Positions 16,344 to 24,662 of a stretch of 64,000 bases of DNA are shown here, one piece after another; within the stretch, counting starts at the first letter, position 1; each line of letters begins with the position of its first letter. The notes below the pieces were generated by a model. That model saw only the letters and a list, made by a program, of their open reading frames with translations. It had not been told where the DNA came from and did not search any database. A program made the position numbers and the translations under genes. This DNA is from Pseudoduganella namucuonensis (GTDB lineage: Bacteria > Pseudomonadota > Gammaproteobacteria > Burkholderiales > Burkholderiaceae_D): assembly GCF_900116645.1 (NCBI RefSeq), contig NZ_FPBO01000018.1, forward strand, positions 97,520 through 161,519, written 5' to 3'.

Positions 16344-18185
16344 TCACGGCGCCGCCGTCTCCTCGATCGAAAACAGCGCGGCCCCATACGACGCGGGACA
16401 GGCCGCGCCGGCCGGGCAGCGCGGCACGCCGGCGAAGACCGTTCCGGCGCGCGCGTCGCCCGCCGCCCGCGCCAGCGCCGCCACCGGAAACTCGGCGAAC
16501 GGCGGGTTCGCCCGCAGGCCGGCGGCGCTGAAGTCGCGCGGCGATTCCGACACCAGCGCCAGCAAGTGGTCCACGCCGGGCGGGCCGGCCGCCGTCATGC
16601 GCCAGCTCGGGCGCGGGAGCGCCAGCGCGCCGCCCGCGTCCACGCGGTTGTCGCCGTCCAGCCGGTTGGGGAACAGCAGCCAGAACTGCGAGCGGTCGGT
16701 GCCGACCATCAGCAGGTAGACGTAGCCGGCCCGGGACGAACGCACCGAGAAGCGCAGCCGGTCCACGCCGATGCGCACCCGCGGCTGCGCGACGCCGACC
16801 GTCACGGCGTGGTCCCGGTTGCTGGCGAGCGCGATGCGGTCGAGCACGGCGATCGGATCGAGGGGAGCCGGCGCGGTATCCCCGGCCGGGGGCCGCGTTT
16901 GCGTTTGCGTTTGCGTTGGGGGTGGCGTTGGCGTCTGCGTTGGCGCCGGCGACGCGGCGCGTCGTGACGGGGCGTTCCATTCGCGCGTGGCCAAATAAAC
17001 GCCGGCCGCCGCCGCAAGCAACAGCGCCGCCACGGCCGCGCGGCGCGCCCGGGTGGCCAGGATGGCCGAGGTATGTCCCACAGCGCGCGGCCTGGCCCGC
17101 CCGGGGCCTTGTGGCATGCGGGGTTCCGGCGCGCCGGTTCCTTGCGAAAGGGAGGGCCCGGGCGGCTCGGTCCCGCGCGGGCCGGTCGGTTCGGCCGCGC
17201 GCCACTGGCTTGGCGGGGGCGGCTCCGGCGTGAACGGTTCCGGCGGCCGGGGCGCGCCGGATAGGCCGATCACGTCCCGCAAGGCGGCGATGCTTTGCGG
17301 CCTGTGCTCGGGCCGAACCGCCAGAGCCCGGTCGATGCCGGCCAGGAAGGCGTCGCTGTAGCGCCCGGCCGCGACGCCCGCCAGGGCTGGCTGCGCGTCC
17401 GCCACCATGCGCGCCACCGACGGCGCGGGCGGGCGGCCGGTGATGGCGAAATGCAGCACCGCGCCCAGCGCATAGATATCGGTCCACGGCCCCTGGGGCA
17501 TCGCGCCGGTCTCGGCGTACTGCTCGACCGGCGCATAGCCGGGCTTGAGGATCACGGTGAAATTCTGCGCCATGCCGGCGATGGCGCGCCGCGCGGCGCC
17601 GAAGTCGAGCAGCAGCGGCTGGCCGTTGGCCAGCATCAGGATGTTGTCGGGCGCGATGTCGCGGTGCAGGCAATCCTCGGCATGCATGGTTTCGAGCGCG
17701 TCCAGCAGCGGCGCCAGCATGGCGCGCAGCCAGGCCTCGCCGGGAGCGCCGCCCATCTCGCGCAGGGTCTGGGTCAGCGTGCGGCCCTGGTAACAGGGCA
17801 TCGCCATGTAGGCCGTGCCGTGGTCTTCCCAAAAGCGGTAGACCTTGAGCAGCGCGGGATGGTCGAAGCGTGCCAGCAACCGCGCCTCGTTGATGAAACT
17901 GCGCATGCCGGCATGGAAAGTCTCGGCGTGGCGCGCGGACTTGACTTCCACGCGCGAGCGCCCCGGCCGCGCCGCCAGGCTGGCAGGCATGTATTCCTTG
18001 ATGGCGACGTGGCGTTGCAGCGAGTGGTCGTAGGCGCGGTAGACGATGCCGAAGCCGCCGGCCCCGATCACCCCGGCGAGTTCGAATTCGCCCAGCCGGG
18101 TGCCGGGCGGCAGGGCGTTGCCGGCGTCCGACGGCGGCTCCGGCACCGCGCCGTTGCCCGGAGCGATCACAGCTGGCCCGGACAT
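16344..18185 (-). CDS. T6SS-associated Ser/Thr protein kinase with DUF4384-like C-terminus
   Basis: 613 residues. The kinase domain (about 25-290) has the glycine loop GAGGFGIVY, the Lys of VAIKEY, HRDIAPDNIL and DFGAA, so should be active. A Pro/Thr/Gln-rich linker, one membrane segment (AAVAALLLAAAAGVYLA) and a periplasmic domain with FSVRSSRAGYVYLLM and FWLLFPN of DUF4384 type follow. PpkA/TagE kinases phosphorylate the FHA protein (Fha/TagH) to trigger T6SS assembly, and a tagH gene lies at the far end of this locus. No partner phosphatase (PppA) is in the window. The start overlaps the end of tssM by 19 bases. Confidence 0.88.
   Translation of the reverse strand: MSGPAVIAPGNGAVPEPPSDAGNALPPGTRLGEFELAGVIGAGGFGIVYRAYDHSLQRHVAIKEYMPASLAARPGRSRVEVKSARHAETFHAGMRSFINEARLLARFDHPALLKVYRFWEDHGTAYMAMPCYQGRTLTQTLREMGGAPGEAWLRAMLAPLLDALETMHAEDCLHRDIAPDNILMLANGQPLLLDFGAARRAIAGMAQNFTVILKPGYAPVEQYAETGAMPQGPWTDIYALGAVLHFAITGRPPAPSVARMVADAQPALAGVAAGRYSDAFLAGIDRALAVRPEHRPQSIAALRDVIGLSGAPRPPEPFTPEPPPPSQWRAAEPTGPRGTEPPGPSLSQGTGAPEPRMPQGPGRARPRAVGHTSAILATRARRAAVAALLLAAAAGVYLATREWNAPSRRAASPAPTQTPTPPPTQTQTQTRPPAGDTAPAPLDPIAVLDRIALASNRDHAVTVGVAQPRVRIGVDRLRFSVRSSRAGYVYLLMVGTDRSQFWLLFPNRLDGDNRVDAGGALALPRPSWRMTAAGPPGVDHLLALVSESPRDFSAAGLRANPPFAEFPVAALARAAGDARAGTVFAGVPRCPAGAACPASYGAALFSIEETAAP
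16895..16916. repeat. Short GCGTTT tandem repeat in the kinase linker
   Basis: About four copies of a 6-base unit, encoding alternating Thr and Gln on the minus strand in the disordered linker before the membrane segment. It may vary in length between strains by slippage. Confidence 0.6.
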
Positions 18186-21100
18186 TCGAACTGCTCCAGT
18201 TCGCGCAGCCGGAAAGGGTTGCGCACACTGGCCGCGCGCACCTCGAGACGCGCCTTGCGGCCGTCGATGTCGAAGGTGGCGACGAACTTCTCGGCCTGGG
18301 CGCCGCCATCGATACGGAGCTGGTCGAACATGCGGAACAGCGCCCACGGCCCCTCGTAGAGCAGCCCGGCGGCCTGCGCCCCCGGCGGGGTCAGCTGGAC
18401 CCGCACCTGGCCGCCGCCGCGCGGCCCCGGCCACTGGACCGGCACCGGCGCCGGCGCCTGCCCCTGGCTGAACTTGACCGGCTGGCCGTCGACATCGAGC
18501 AGAAACTGGCTGATGGCGGCGTCCATCGCCAGCGGCTTGAATTCCAGCCGCAGGGCCGCGTCCTGCGACGTCCCCGGGAAGAAGGCGGCCCGGATCGCCT
18601 GCGCGCGCTGGAACTGGACCAGCGCCGGAGAGTCCCCGGCGCCCAGGCCGGCCTCGCCCAGGTCGCGCAAGCGCCAGGGCCGGGCGCTGGTGTCGACGTA
18701 GGGCGCCAGGCGCTTCTGGAAGAAGTCGTCGAGCACGCCGCCTGCCGCGAACAGGCGCCGGAAGTCCTCCGGGGTGACGTCGCGCTGGCTGTTCCGGGTG
18801 AAGGGATAGCGCCCCGCGATGGCCTGGCGGCAAAACTCGAAAACGGCCGAGCGGAGTTCGCGCCCGAGCTGGGCGCGGGTCAGACCCATGGTCTGGGTGG
18901 CGCCGGCGCCGGCCAGGTTCAGCAGCAGCGAGCGCACCGGCTCCGGCAGGTGGCCGGCCTCGGCCCGGATCTTCACCGGCACCTCGCTGGGCGGCGGCGT
19001 CGTGCCGCCGCGGAGGGCGGCCTCGGTCGCGGTCAGCAGCGTGTACAGCTCCTTGACCAGGCCGATGGCGGCGTCGACGGGCGGCGGCGTCCCCGGGGGA
19101 TCGGCCCGCACCATCCGCCGCAGGTCCTCGAAGCGCCGGTCGACGATGTCCTCCGGCCGGTCGGGTGCCGCCGCCGCGACCGGTGGAGACGGCCGGCCGA
19201 ACAGCTGGCGCAGCCGCCGGCGCGCGCTGTCCGCCGTTTCGCCGGCTTGCTCGAGCGCCGTCTTGCCGGCGGCTTCCGCCGGCCGCAGCGTCACCTCCCT
19301 GACGATCGCGCGCAGCAGCGGCGGCAGCGGCGTTTCCGGCCCGGACAGGATGCGCGCCAGTTCCACGCTTTGCCGCAGGCTGCCCGCCCGTACCAGCCGG
19401 ATGTCGCCGATGTAGCCTTCCCAGACCCGCGCGTAATCCTGCAAATACAGCCGGCGCACCTGCTCCAGCAGGCGCGCTCGCGTGGCCGGGTCGGCCGGGT
19501 CGGCCGCGTCCGGACCGCCGGCGTTGCCCAGCACCCAGGCCTCCTCGCCGGCCAGTTGCGCGGTCGCGCGCTCGGACGCGGCGGCGAAGGCGGTGTGGTA
19601 GCCGTCATGGCTGTACAGCCCCGGCACGCCGGCCGACAGCGGTTTGCCGCTGGCGCGCGTGAACACCAGCGCGGCCGAGGGGCCGCCCGCGCGCGCGATG
19701 GTGAATTCGGGCAGGCCTGCGCCCAGGCCATCGCGCGCAAGCCGGCGGTAGATGCGTTCGGCCAGCGGCGTGGCGGCGACCGCCGCGCGCGCCTCGGCGA
19801 CCAGGCGCGGATCGGGCTGGTGCGCGGTGGCGGCCATGTCGCCGCGCGCCAGCAGCGCGTCCAGATGCTGGTCGAGCGCGCCGCGCCGCTCGGCACCCGG
19901 CTCTTCCCCCGATTCTCCCTCCAGCTCGCGCGCCAGGTCGTCCTCCAGGCCGGCGGCGATGAAGGACTTCAACGCGGCGCCGTCGAAATGACGCGGGTCG
20001 TGCAGCATCAGGTAGGCCTTCAGCAGCGCGTACAGCGATTCGGGGTCGCCGGCCGTTCCGCGCACCTCGCCGCGCAATTGCTGTTCCAGGCGCAGCGCCA
20101 GGCGTGGCAACAGCAACTCGCGCAACAACCTGGAATAGGCGTCGCGCGCCGCCGCGCCGAGCTTGTCGCCCTGGTACAGCCCGAAGCCCATCGACAGCGG
20201 GGGAGTGTCGTGGCCCGGCATGTCCGCCAGGCCGCGCGCCGCGTCCAGCAGCGGCAGCAATGCCGGCAGCGTCCGCGATGCCGGCGATCCCGGGTCAGGC
20301 TGCAGCCGCGCGGCCAGCATCGCGCGCCGCTCGTCCACCTCTTCCACATAGGCGCGGTTGCGCAGATAGCTCACGCTCCAGGCGCCGATCGCGCCGCACG
20401 CCAGCAGCAGCGCGGCGGCGAGCGCGGCGGCCTGGCCCAGCTGGCGGCGGCGCTCGCGGCGCGGGTTGACGCAGGCCAGACCCGCTTCCCGGAACACCAC
20501 GTCCCTGAGCAGCCGGGTCAGGAAGAAGCTCTTGCCGGCGGGACGCTGCGGCGGCAGCACCTGGCGCTCCAGCTGCAACGCCCGCCCCAAGGCGGCCATG
20601 ACCCGGTCGATCGGACTGCCTTCCTGCGTGGCGCTGGTGAAGTACACGCCGCGCACCTGCGCCGCCTCGGTGAAGGCCGACGGGGCGAACAGGGCCTCGA
20701 GGAACCCGTCCAGCGCGTGCCGCAGCACGGCGAACTGCTGCGGGAAGACATACAGGCGGGCGCGGTTTTGCGGATCGCGTTCGCGCTGCAGCCGGTCCAG
20801 CAGGCCGGCGTCGATGCGCCGCCCGAGCGCCTCCAGCTCTTCCTGGAAGGCGGCCCGCGGCGGCGCGCTGGTGTCGAGCGCCAGCGTGGCGCCCCAGACC
20901 TGCTCGCGCTCGTCCTGGCCGAACTCGCTGAAGAACTCCGCGAAGCCGGCCAGCAGGTCGGTCTTGGTCACCAGCACATACACGGGGAAGCGGATGGCGA
21001 GCCGCCGGTGCAGCTCCTCGATGCGCAGGCGCAGCGCCGCGCAGTGGGCGGCGCGCCGGCCGGGGTCCGGTTCCAGCAGCTCGGTCGCGCTCAGGGTCAG

Positions 21101-21766
21101 CAGCACGCCGTTGACGGGACGGCGCGGCCGGAACTGGACCAGCAGTTGCAGGAAGCCGTTCCAGGCGGCGCTGTCGGCCGGCGGCTCGCTGTCCTGGGTG
21201 GCGTAGCGGCCAGCGGTGTCCAGCAGCACGGCCTCGTCGGTGAACCACCAGTCGCAGTTGCGGGTGCCGCCGACGCCGGCCAGCGGTCCCTGGCCGAACC
21301 GTTCGGCCAGCGGGAAGCGCAGCCCGGCGTTGAGCAGCGCGGTGGTCTTGCCGCTGCCCGGCGCGCCGATGAAGACATACCACGGCAGCTCGTACACCCA
21401 GGGCCGCGCCATCCTGGCCAGCGTTCCGCCGGCGCCGCCCACGCGGGCCCGCTTGAGCACCGCCAGCGCCTGTTCGAAACGCCGCCGCAGCAGGGCGACC
21501 TCCTCGGTGCCGGGCGCCGGTGTCGCGGGCCCGGGCGGCTCGGGCTGTTCCAGCAGGCCCGCCATCATCCGCGCGTTCGCGCGCCGCGCCTTGAACAGTC
21601 CCCAGGCCATCCTTCCCACGCACAGCGCGGCCACCAGCCCGATCGCCGCCAGGCGCGCGCGCGCCGATTCGAGCGGGCGGTAGTCGGCGACGGCCACCAG
21701 CGGCCCCACCAGCCACACCAGCAGGCCGGCCGCGACCAGCCCCAGCGGCGCGAGCAGCTTGCTCAT
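18167..21766 (-). CDS. tssM: T6SS inner-membrane protein TssM (IcmF)
   Basis: 1199 residues, normal length for the family. Two N-terminal membrane segments (from residue 3 and about 40-60) precede a cytoplasmic NTPase domain with Walker A GAPGSGKTTALLNAG and LLDTAGRY. A third membrane segment (QAAALAAALLLACGAIGAW) leads to the large periplasmic domain, with the C-terminal lobe ending PFRLRELEQFECPGQL. TssM joins TssL in the inner membrane and TssJ in the outer membrane to form the T6SS trans-envelope complex. Its ATG overlaps the tssL stop and a GGAGG ribosome site precedes it. No tssJ is present nearby. Confidence 0.95.
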   Translation of the reverse strand: MSKLLAPLGLVAAGLLVWLVGPLVAVADYRPLESARARLAAIGLVAALCVGRMAWGLFKARRANARMMAGLLEQPEPPGPATPAPGTEEVALLRRRFEQALAVLKRARVGGAGGTLARMARPWVYELPWYVFIGAPGSGKTTALLNAGLRFPLAERFGQGPLAGVGGTRNCDWWFTDEAVLLDTAGRYATQDSEPPADSAAWNGFLQLLVQFRPRRPVNGVLLTLSATELLEPDPGRRAAHCAALRLRIEELHRRLAIRFPVYVLVTKTDLLAGFAEFFSEFGQDEREQVWGATLALDTSAPPRAAFQEELEALGRRIDAGLLDRLQRERDPQNRARLYVFPQQFAVLRHALDGFLEALFAPSAFTEAAQVRGVYFTSATQEGSPIDRVMAALGRALQLERQVLPPQRPAGKSFFLTRLLRDVVFREAGLACVNPRRERRRQLGQAAALAAALLLACGAIGAWSVSYLRNRAYVEEVDERRAMLAARLQPDPGSPASRTLPALLPLLDAARGLADMPGHDTPPLSMGFGLYQGDKLGAAARDAYSRLLRELLLPRLALRLEQQLRGEVRGTAGDPESLYALLKAYLMLHDPRHFDGAALKSFIAAGLEDDLARELEGESGEEPGAERRGALDQHLDALLARGDMAATAHQPDPRLVAEARAAVAATPLAERIYRRLARDGLGAGLPEFTIARAGGPSAALVFTRASGKPLSAGVPGLYSHDGYHTAFAAASERATAQLAGEEAWVLGNAGGPDAADPADPATRARLLEQVRRLYLQDYARVWEGYIGDIRLVRAGSLRQSVELARILSGPETPLPPLLRAIVREVTLRPAEAAGKTALEQAGETADSARRRLRQLFGRPSPPVAAAAPDRPEDIVDRRFEDLRRMVRADPPGTPPPVDAAIGLVKELYTLLTATEAALRGGTTPPPSEVPVKIRAEAGHLPEPVRSLLLNLAGAGATQTMGLTRAQLGRELRSAVFEFCRQAIAGRYPFTRNSQRDVTPEDFRRLFAAGGVLDDFFQKRLAPYVDTSARPWRLRDLGEAGLGAGDSPALVQFQRAQAIRAAFFPGTSQDAALRLEFKPLAMDAAISQFLLDVDGQPVKFSQGQAPAPVPVQWPGPRGGGQVRVQLTPPGAQAAGLLYEGPWALFRMFDQLRIDGGAQAEKFVATFDIDGRKARLEVRAASVRNPFRLRELEQFECPGQL

Positions 21767-23094
21767 CGCGCCTCCGCCGCCTTCGGGGTCAGGACGATGT
21801 CCACCCGGCGATTGCGCGCGCGGTCCTGGGCGGTGGTGTTCGGTCCCAGCGGCTCGGTGTCGGCGAGGCCCTCGGCGCTGTAGCGTTGCGGCGGCGGGGC
21901 CTGCGCGGCGAGCAGCGCCGCCACCGCCTCGGCGCGCGCCTGCGACAAATGCCAGTTGGAAGGGAAGCGCGCCGAGCGTATCGGTTGCGCGTCCGTGTGG
22001 CCCAGCACCCGCACCGGCCCGGGCACCGCGCGCAGCGCCCGCCCCACGTGCTGCAGGGCGGCGCCGTACCCGTCCGCCACACGGGCGCCGCCGGGCGTGA
22101 ACAGGCCGTCGCCGCGCAGCGTCACCACGCTGCGGCCGGCCTCGTCGCGCACGGACAGCGTTCCTGCCGCGACGTCCGGCGCCAGCAGCGGCGCCAGGCG
22201 GGTTTCGGCGGATAGAGGCGCCGCCGCCGGATTCGAGGCCGGACCCGCGGCCGGATTCGCCGCGGGCCCGGCGGCGGCGAACTCCGGACGGCCGAGCGCC
22301 GCGATGCGCGCGTACACCGGGTCCGAGTGCCGGTTCAGGGCCAGCGAGAAGGCGAGGTAGGCGAGCGCCGCCAGCAGGCTGAGGACGGCCAGGGCTATCC
22401 ACAACGGCAGCGCGGTGGACAGCGTGCGGCGCGCCGCGCCGGCCCCTTGCCAGTGCGGCGACAGCGCCCGCTCGTACTCCCCCCGCTGCCGGCGCAGCAT
22501 GCCGGCGAGCCGTTCGCGCAGCGCGTCGAGCGCGGCCATGCCATTGTCCTGCACCTGGTAGCGCCCCTTGAAGCCGAGCGCGAGGCAGACATACATCAGC
22601 TCCAGCAGGTCGAGGTTGGCGCGCGGGTCGCGCGCCAGGGTCGACAGCAGCAGGAAGAACTTCTCGCCGCCCCAGGCCTCGTTGTGGAACAGCACCAGCA
22701 GGCTTTGGCTGGCCCAGGTGCCGGCGCCGCCCCACGGCGTTCCCGCCGCCGCCTCGTCGAGCAGGCTGCACAAGGCGTAGCGGGCACCGACGATGTGCTC
22801 GGCACGCGCGCCGCCCTCCCGCGCCCGCGTCTCGAAGGCCCGCACCGCCTCGGCCAGCGCCTCGCGCAGGCGCGCCGGATCGGGATGGTGCAGCGTCGCG
22901 CGCAGTTGTGGAACGAGGTCGAGCAAGGGATTGGCGGCGGCCACCAGCGGGTTCAGGCCGCCCGCGTCGGACGGCGCCTGGAGCGCGCCGTCCCCGGCCG
23001 GCGGCGCGGCGGCCGGGGGGCGGCGGCCGCCCGGCGCCGGCATGATGACGGTGCGCTCGTTGTCGGGCAGGGCGAAGGGATCGTCGCCGCTCAT
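21763..23094 (-). CDS. tssL: T6SS protein TssL with C-terminal OmpA/peptidoglycan-binding domain
   Basis: 443 residues. The cytoplasmic DUF2077-type domain (about 50-230; YALCSLLDEAAAGTPWG, SLLVLFHNEAWGGEKFF, LGFKGRYQ) precedes one membrane segment (LWIALAVLSLLAALAYLAFSL). The periplasmic C-terminus is an OmpA-like domain (VRVLGHTDAQPI, LSQARAEAV, ARNRRVDIVL) that should anchor the complex to peptidoglycan. This evolved TssL carries its own wall anchor, so no separate TagL is needed. It lies in a tssK-tssL-tssM block with four-base ATGA overlaps at both ends. Confidence 0.95.
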   Translation of the reverse strand: MSGDDPFALPDNERTVIMPAPGGRRPPAAAPPAGDGALQAPSDAGGLNPLVAAANPLLDLVPQLRATLHHPDPARLREALAEAVRAFETRAREGGARAEHIVGARYALCSLLDEAAAGTPWGGAGTWASQSLLVLFHNEAWGGEKFFLLLSTLARDPRANLDLLELMYVCLALGFKGRYQVQDNGMAALDALRERLAGMLRRQRGEYERALSPHWQGAGAARRTLSTALPLWIALAVLSLLAALAYLAFSLALNRHSDPVYARIAALGRPEFAAAGPAANPAAGPASNPAAAPLSAETRLAPLLAPDVAAGTLSVRDEAGRSVVTLRGDGLFTPGGARVADGYGAALQHVGRALRAVPGPVRVLGHTDAQPIRSARFPSNWHLSQARAEAVAALLAAQAPPPQRYSAEGLADTEPLGPNTTAQDRARNRRVDIVLTPKAAEAR

Positions 23095-24428
23095 GGCGCC
23101 CCCTTGATGGCCCACAATTCGAGCTCGAGGCCGGGGAAGTCCCCGGCGATGTGCAGCGCCAGGCCGGCCGAGTGCTCGAGTTGGCCCCACAGCTCGCCGC
23201 CGCGCTCGAGCTCGAAATAGTTGTAGCCGGCGTGGAACGGCACCTGCCGCGGCGCCACCGGCATCGGCCGCAGCGGAATGCCGGGCAGGGCCAGGTTGAT
23301 CAGGTCGCCGATCCGCTCCAGCGGCCCGGCCTTGGCCTGGGCCGGAAAGCGCGCGCGCAGCAGCTCGGGCGGCGCCTGGGCCCCCACCGCCAGCACCAGG
23401 CTGGCGCTCTTGAGCAGGGCGCGGTCGGTGGGCTGCGCCACCCGCACGCCTGCCTGGCGGTCCTGCAACTCGATGCGCACGGCGCCGCGCCGCAGCACCA
23501 TGCCAAAGGAGCGGCGCAGGTCGTCCATCAGCGGCGTGAACGAGCGCTCCGGGTTGTCGTGCAGATAGTCCGGATACGCGGGAGCACGCCGCCCCTCGCG
23601 GCTGAAAGTCGACAGTTCCCCCGCCAGCTCCAGGCAGGCGGCGAACAGGCGCGCCGGGTGCAGCAGCGTCGCGCGGCTATAAGCCAGGAAGGCCGGCTCG
23701 TGGCGGTTGACCGTATGCAGCAGCAGGAAATCGGCCACCTCGGCGACCCCGCCGCGACCCGGCTGGCCGACCAGCCCGGCCAACTCCTCGCCGCGCAGGT
23801 GCAGCAGTCCGGCGATCTCGCGCGCGTAGCCGGCCAGCAGCGCGTTGCCGCCGACCCGCAGCGTGGGCGGAATGTAGCGCGGGTCGGGTACCACCTGGCG
23901 GTCGGCGCGCCGCTCGCGCAGGCGCAGCGCGCCGAGGCAGACATAGGCGTCGCTGGCTTCATTCTCCAGCAACAGCCTCAGCCGCGGGCGGCCGACCTCG
24001 ACCAGCGCCGAGCGGTCCGCGCCGCTGTCGTCCACCTCGATCCGCTCCACCGCGTAGCGCGCCAGCCCGGGTTCGGCGGCGTCCTCCGGCTCGGCCTCCC
24101 GCACGCCGGCGCGGCGCAAGGGCAGCGCCAGCAGCACCAGCTGGTCGGCCGTGTCGGGCGGCACGTCCAGCGGCGGCGGCCCCGGCTGGGTGGCGGGAAA
24201 ATCGAAAGGGGTGCCGTCCGGGAAGATGCCGGTGGCCGAGGCCAGCGCGACCTTGCCCAGCGCCAGCGCCGGCTCGTCCAGCGCGAGCCGCGCGAAGCCC
24301 CAGCCGTGCGGCGCGGCCGGGCCCACCCGCGCCTCGATCAGATGCTCGAGGTAACGGTCCTGCTGCTGGAAATGCTGGGGTTCGAGGAACATGCCCTCGG
24401 ACCAGATGACCTTGTGCTGGTTCGTCAT
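23091..24428 (-). CDS. tssK: T6SS baseplate protein TssK
   Basis: 445 residues. The N-terminus HKVIWSEGMFLEPQHFQQQDRY is the family hallmark. TssK trimers link the baseplate wedges (TssEFG) to the TssLM membrane complex. The C-terminal part ending HIAGDFPGLELELWAIK is also typical. An AGGAAAG ribosome site supports this ATG. It is first in the minus-strand arm, and its stop overlaps the tssL start. Confidence 0.95.
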   Translation of the reverse strand: MTNQHKVIWSEGMFLEPQHFQQQDRYLEHLIEARVGPAAPHGWGFARLALDEPALALGKVALASATGIFPDGTPFDFPATQPGPPPLDVPPDTADQLVLLALPLRRAGVREAEPEDAAEPGLARYAVERIEVDDSGADRSALVEVGRPRLRLLLENEASDAYVCLGALRLRERRADRQVVPDPRYIPPTLRVGGNALLAGYAREIAGLLHLRGEELAGLVGQPGRGGVAEVADFLLLHTVNRHEPAFLAYSRATLLHPARLFAACLELAGELSTFSREGRRAPAYPDYLHDNPERSFTPLMDDLRRSFGMVLRRGAVRIELQDRQAGVRVAQPTDRALLKSASLVLAVGAQAPPELLRARFPAQAKAGPLERIGDLINLALPGIPLRPMPVAPRQVPFHAGYNYFELERGGELWGQLEHSAGLALHIAGDFPGLELELWAIKGAP

Positions 24429-24562
24429 GCGCGGCTTTCCTGGTTCACGGCGCGGCGCGCCGCGCGCCGATGGGGTCATCGTCGCCGTCAACGCTGGAGC
24501 GGAGTATGCGCGCCCGGCCGCTGCGGGCGGGGCCAGGGCCCCAGCCGGACACCCGCGCGCGA

Positions 24563-24576
24563 TTGATCTAAATCAA
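24563..24576. promoter_or_regulatory. Consensus FNR box, TTGAT-CTAA-ATCAA
   Basis: A perfect TTGAT-N4-ATCAA palindrome between the divergent T6SS arms. At -41.5 on the plus strand it predicts a start near 24611 and a leader of about 52 bases before the CHAT gene; the -10 there (AAACTT) is weak, as often in activator-dependent promoters. The minus-strand spacing gives a very GC-rich -10. Control of the plus arm by oxygen level is the favoured inference. Confidence 0.65.
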
Positions 24577-24662
24577 ACCGGCACATGTCGGTTGCCGCAA
24601 ACTTGGCCCGCAATTCAAGCCGGCTGCGTAACGCCGGGCTCGATGGAATCCGGGAGAGAGCT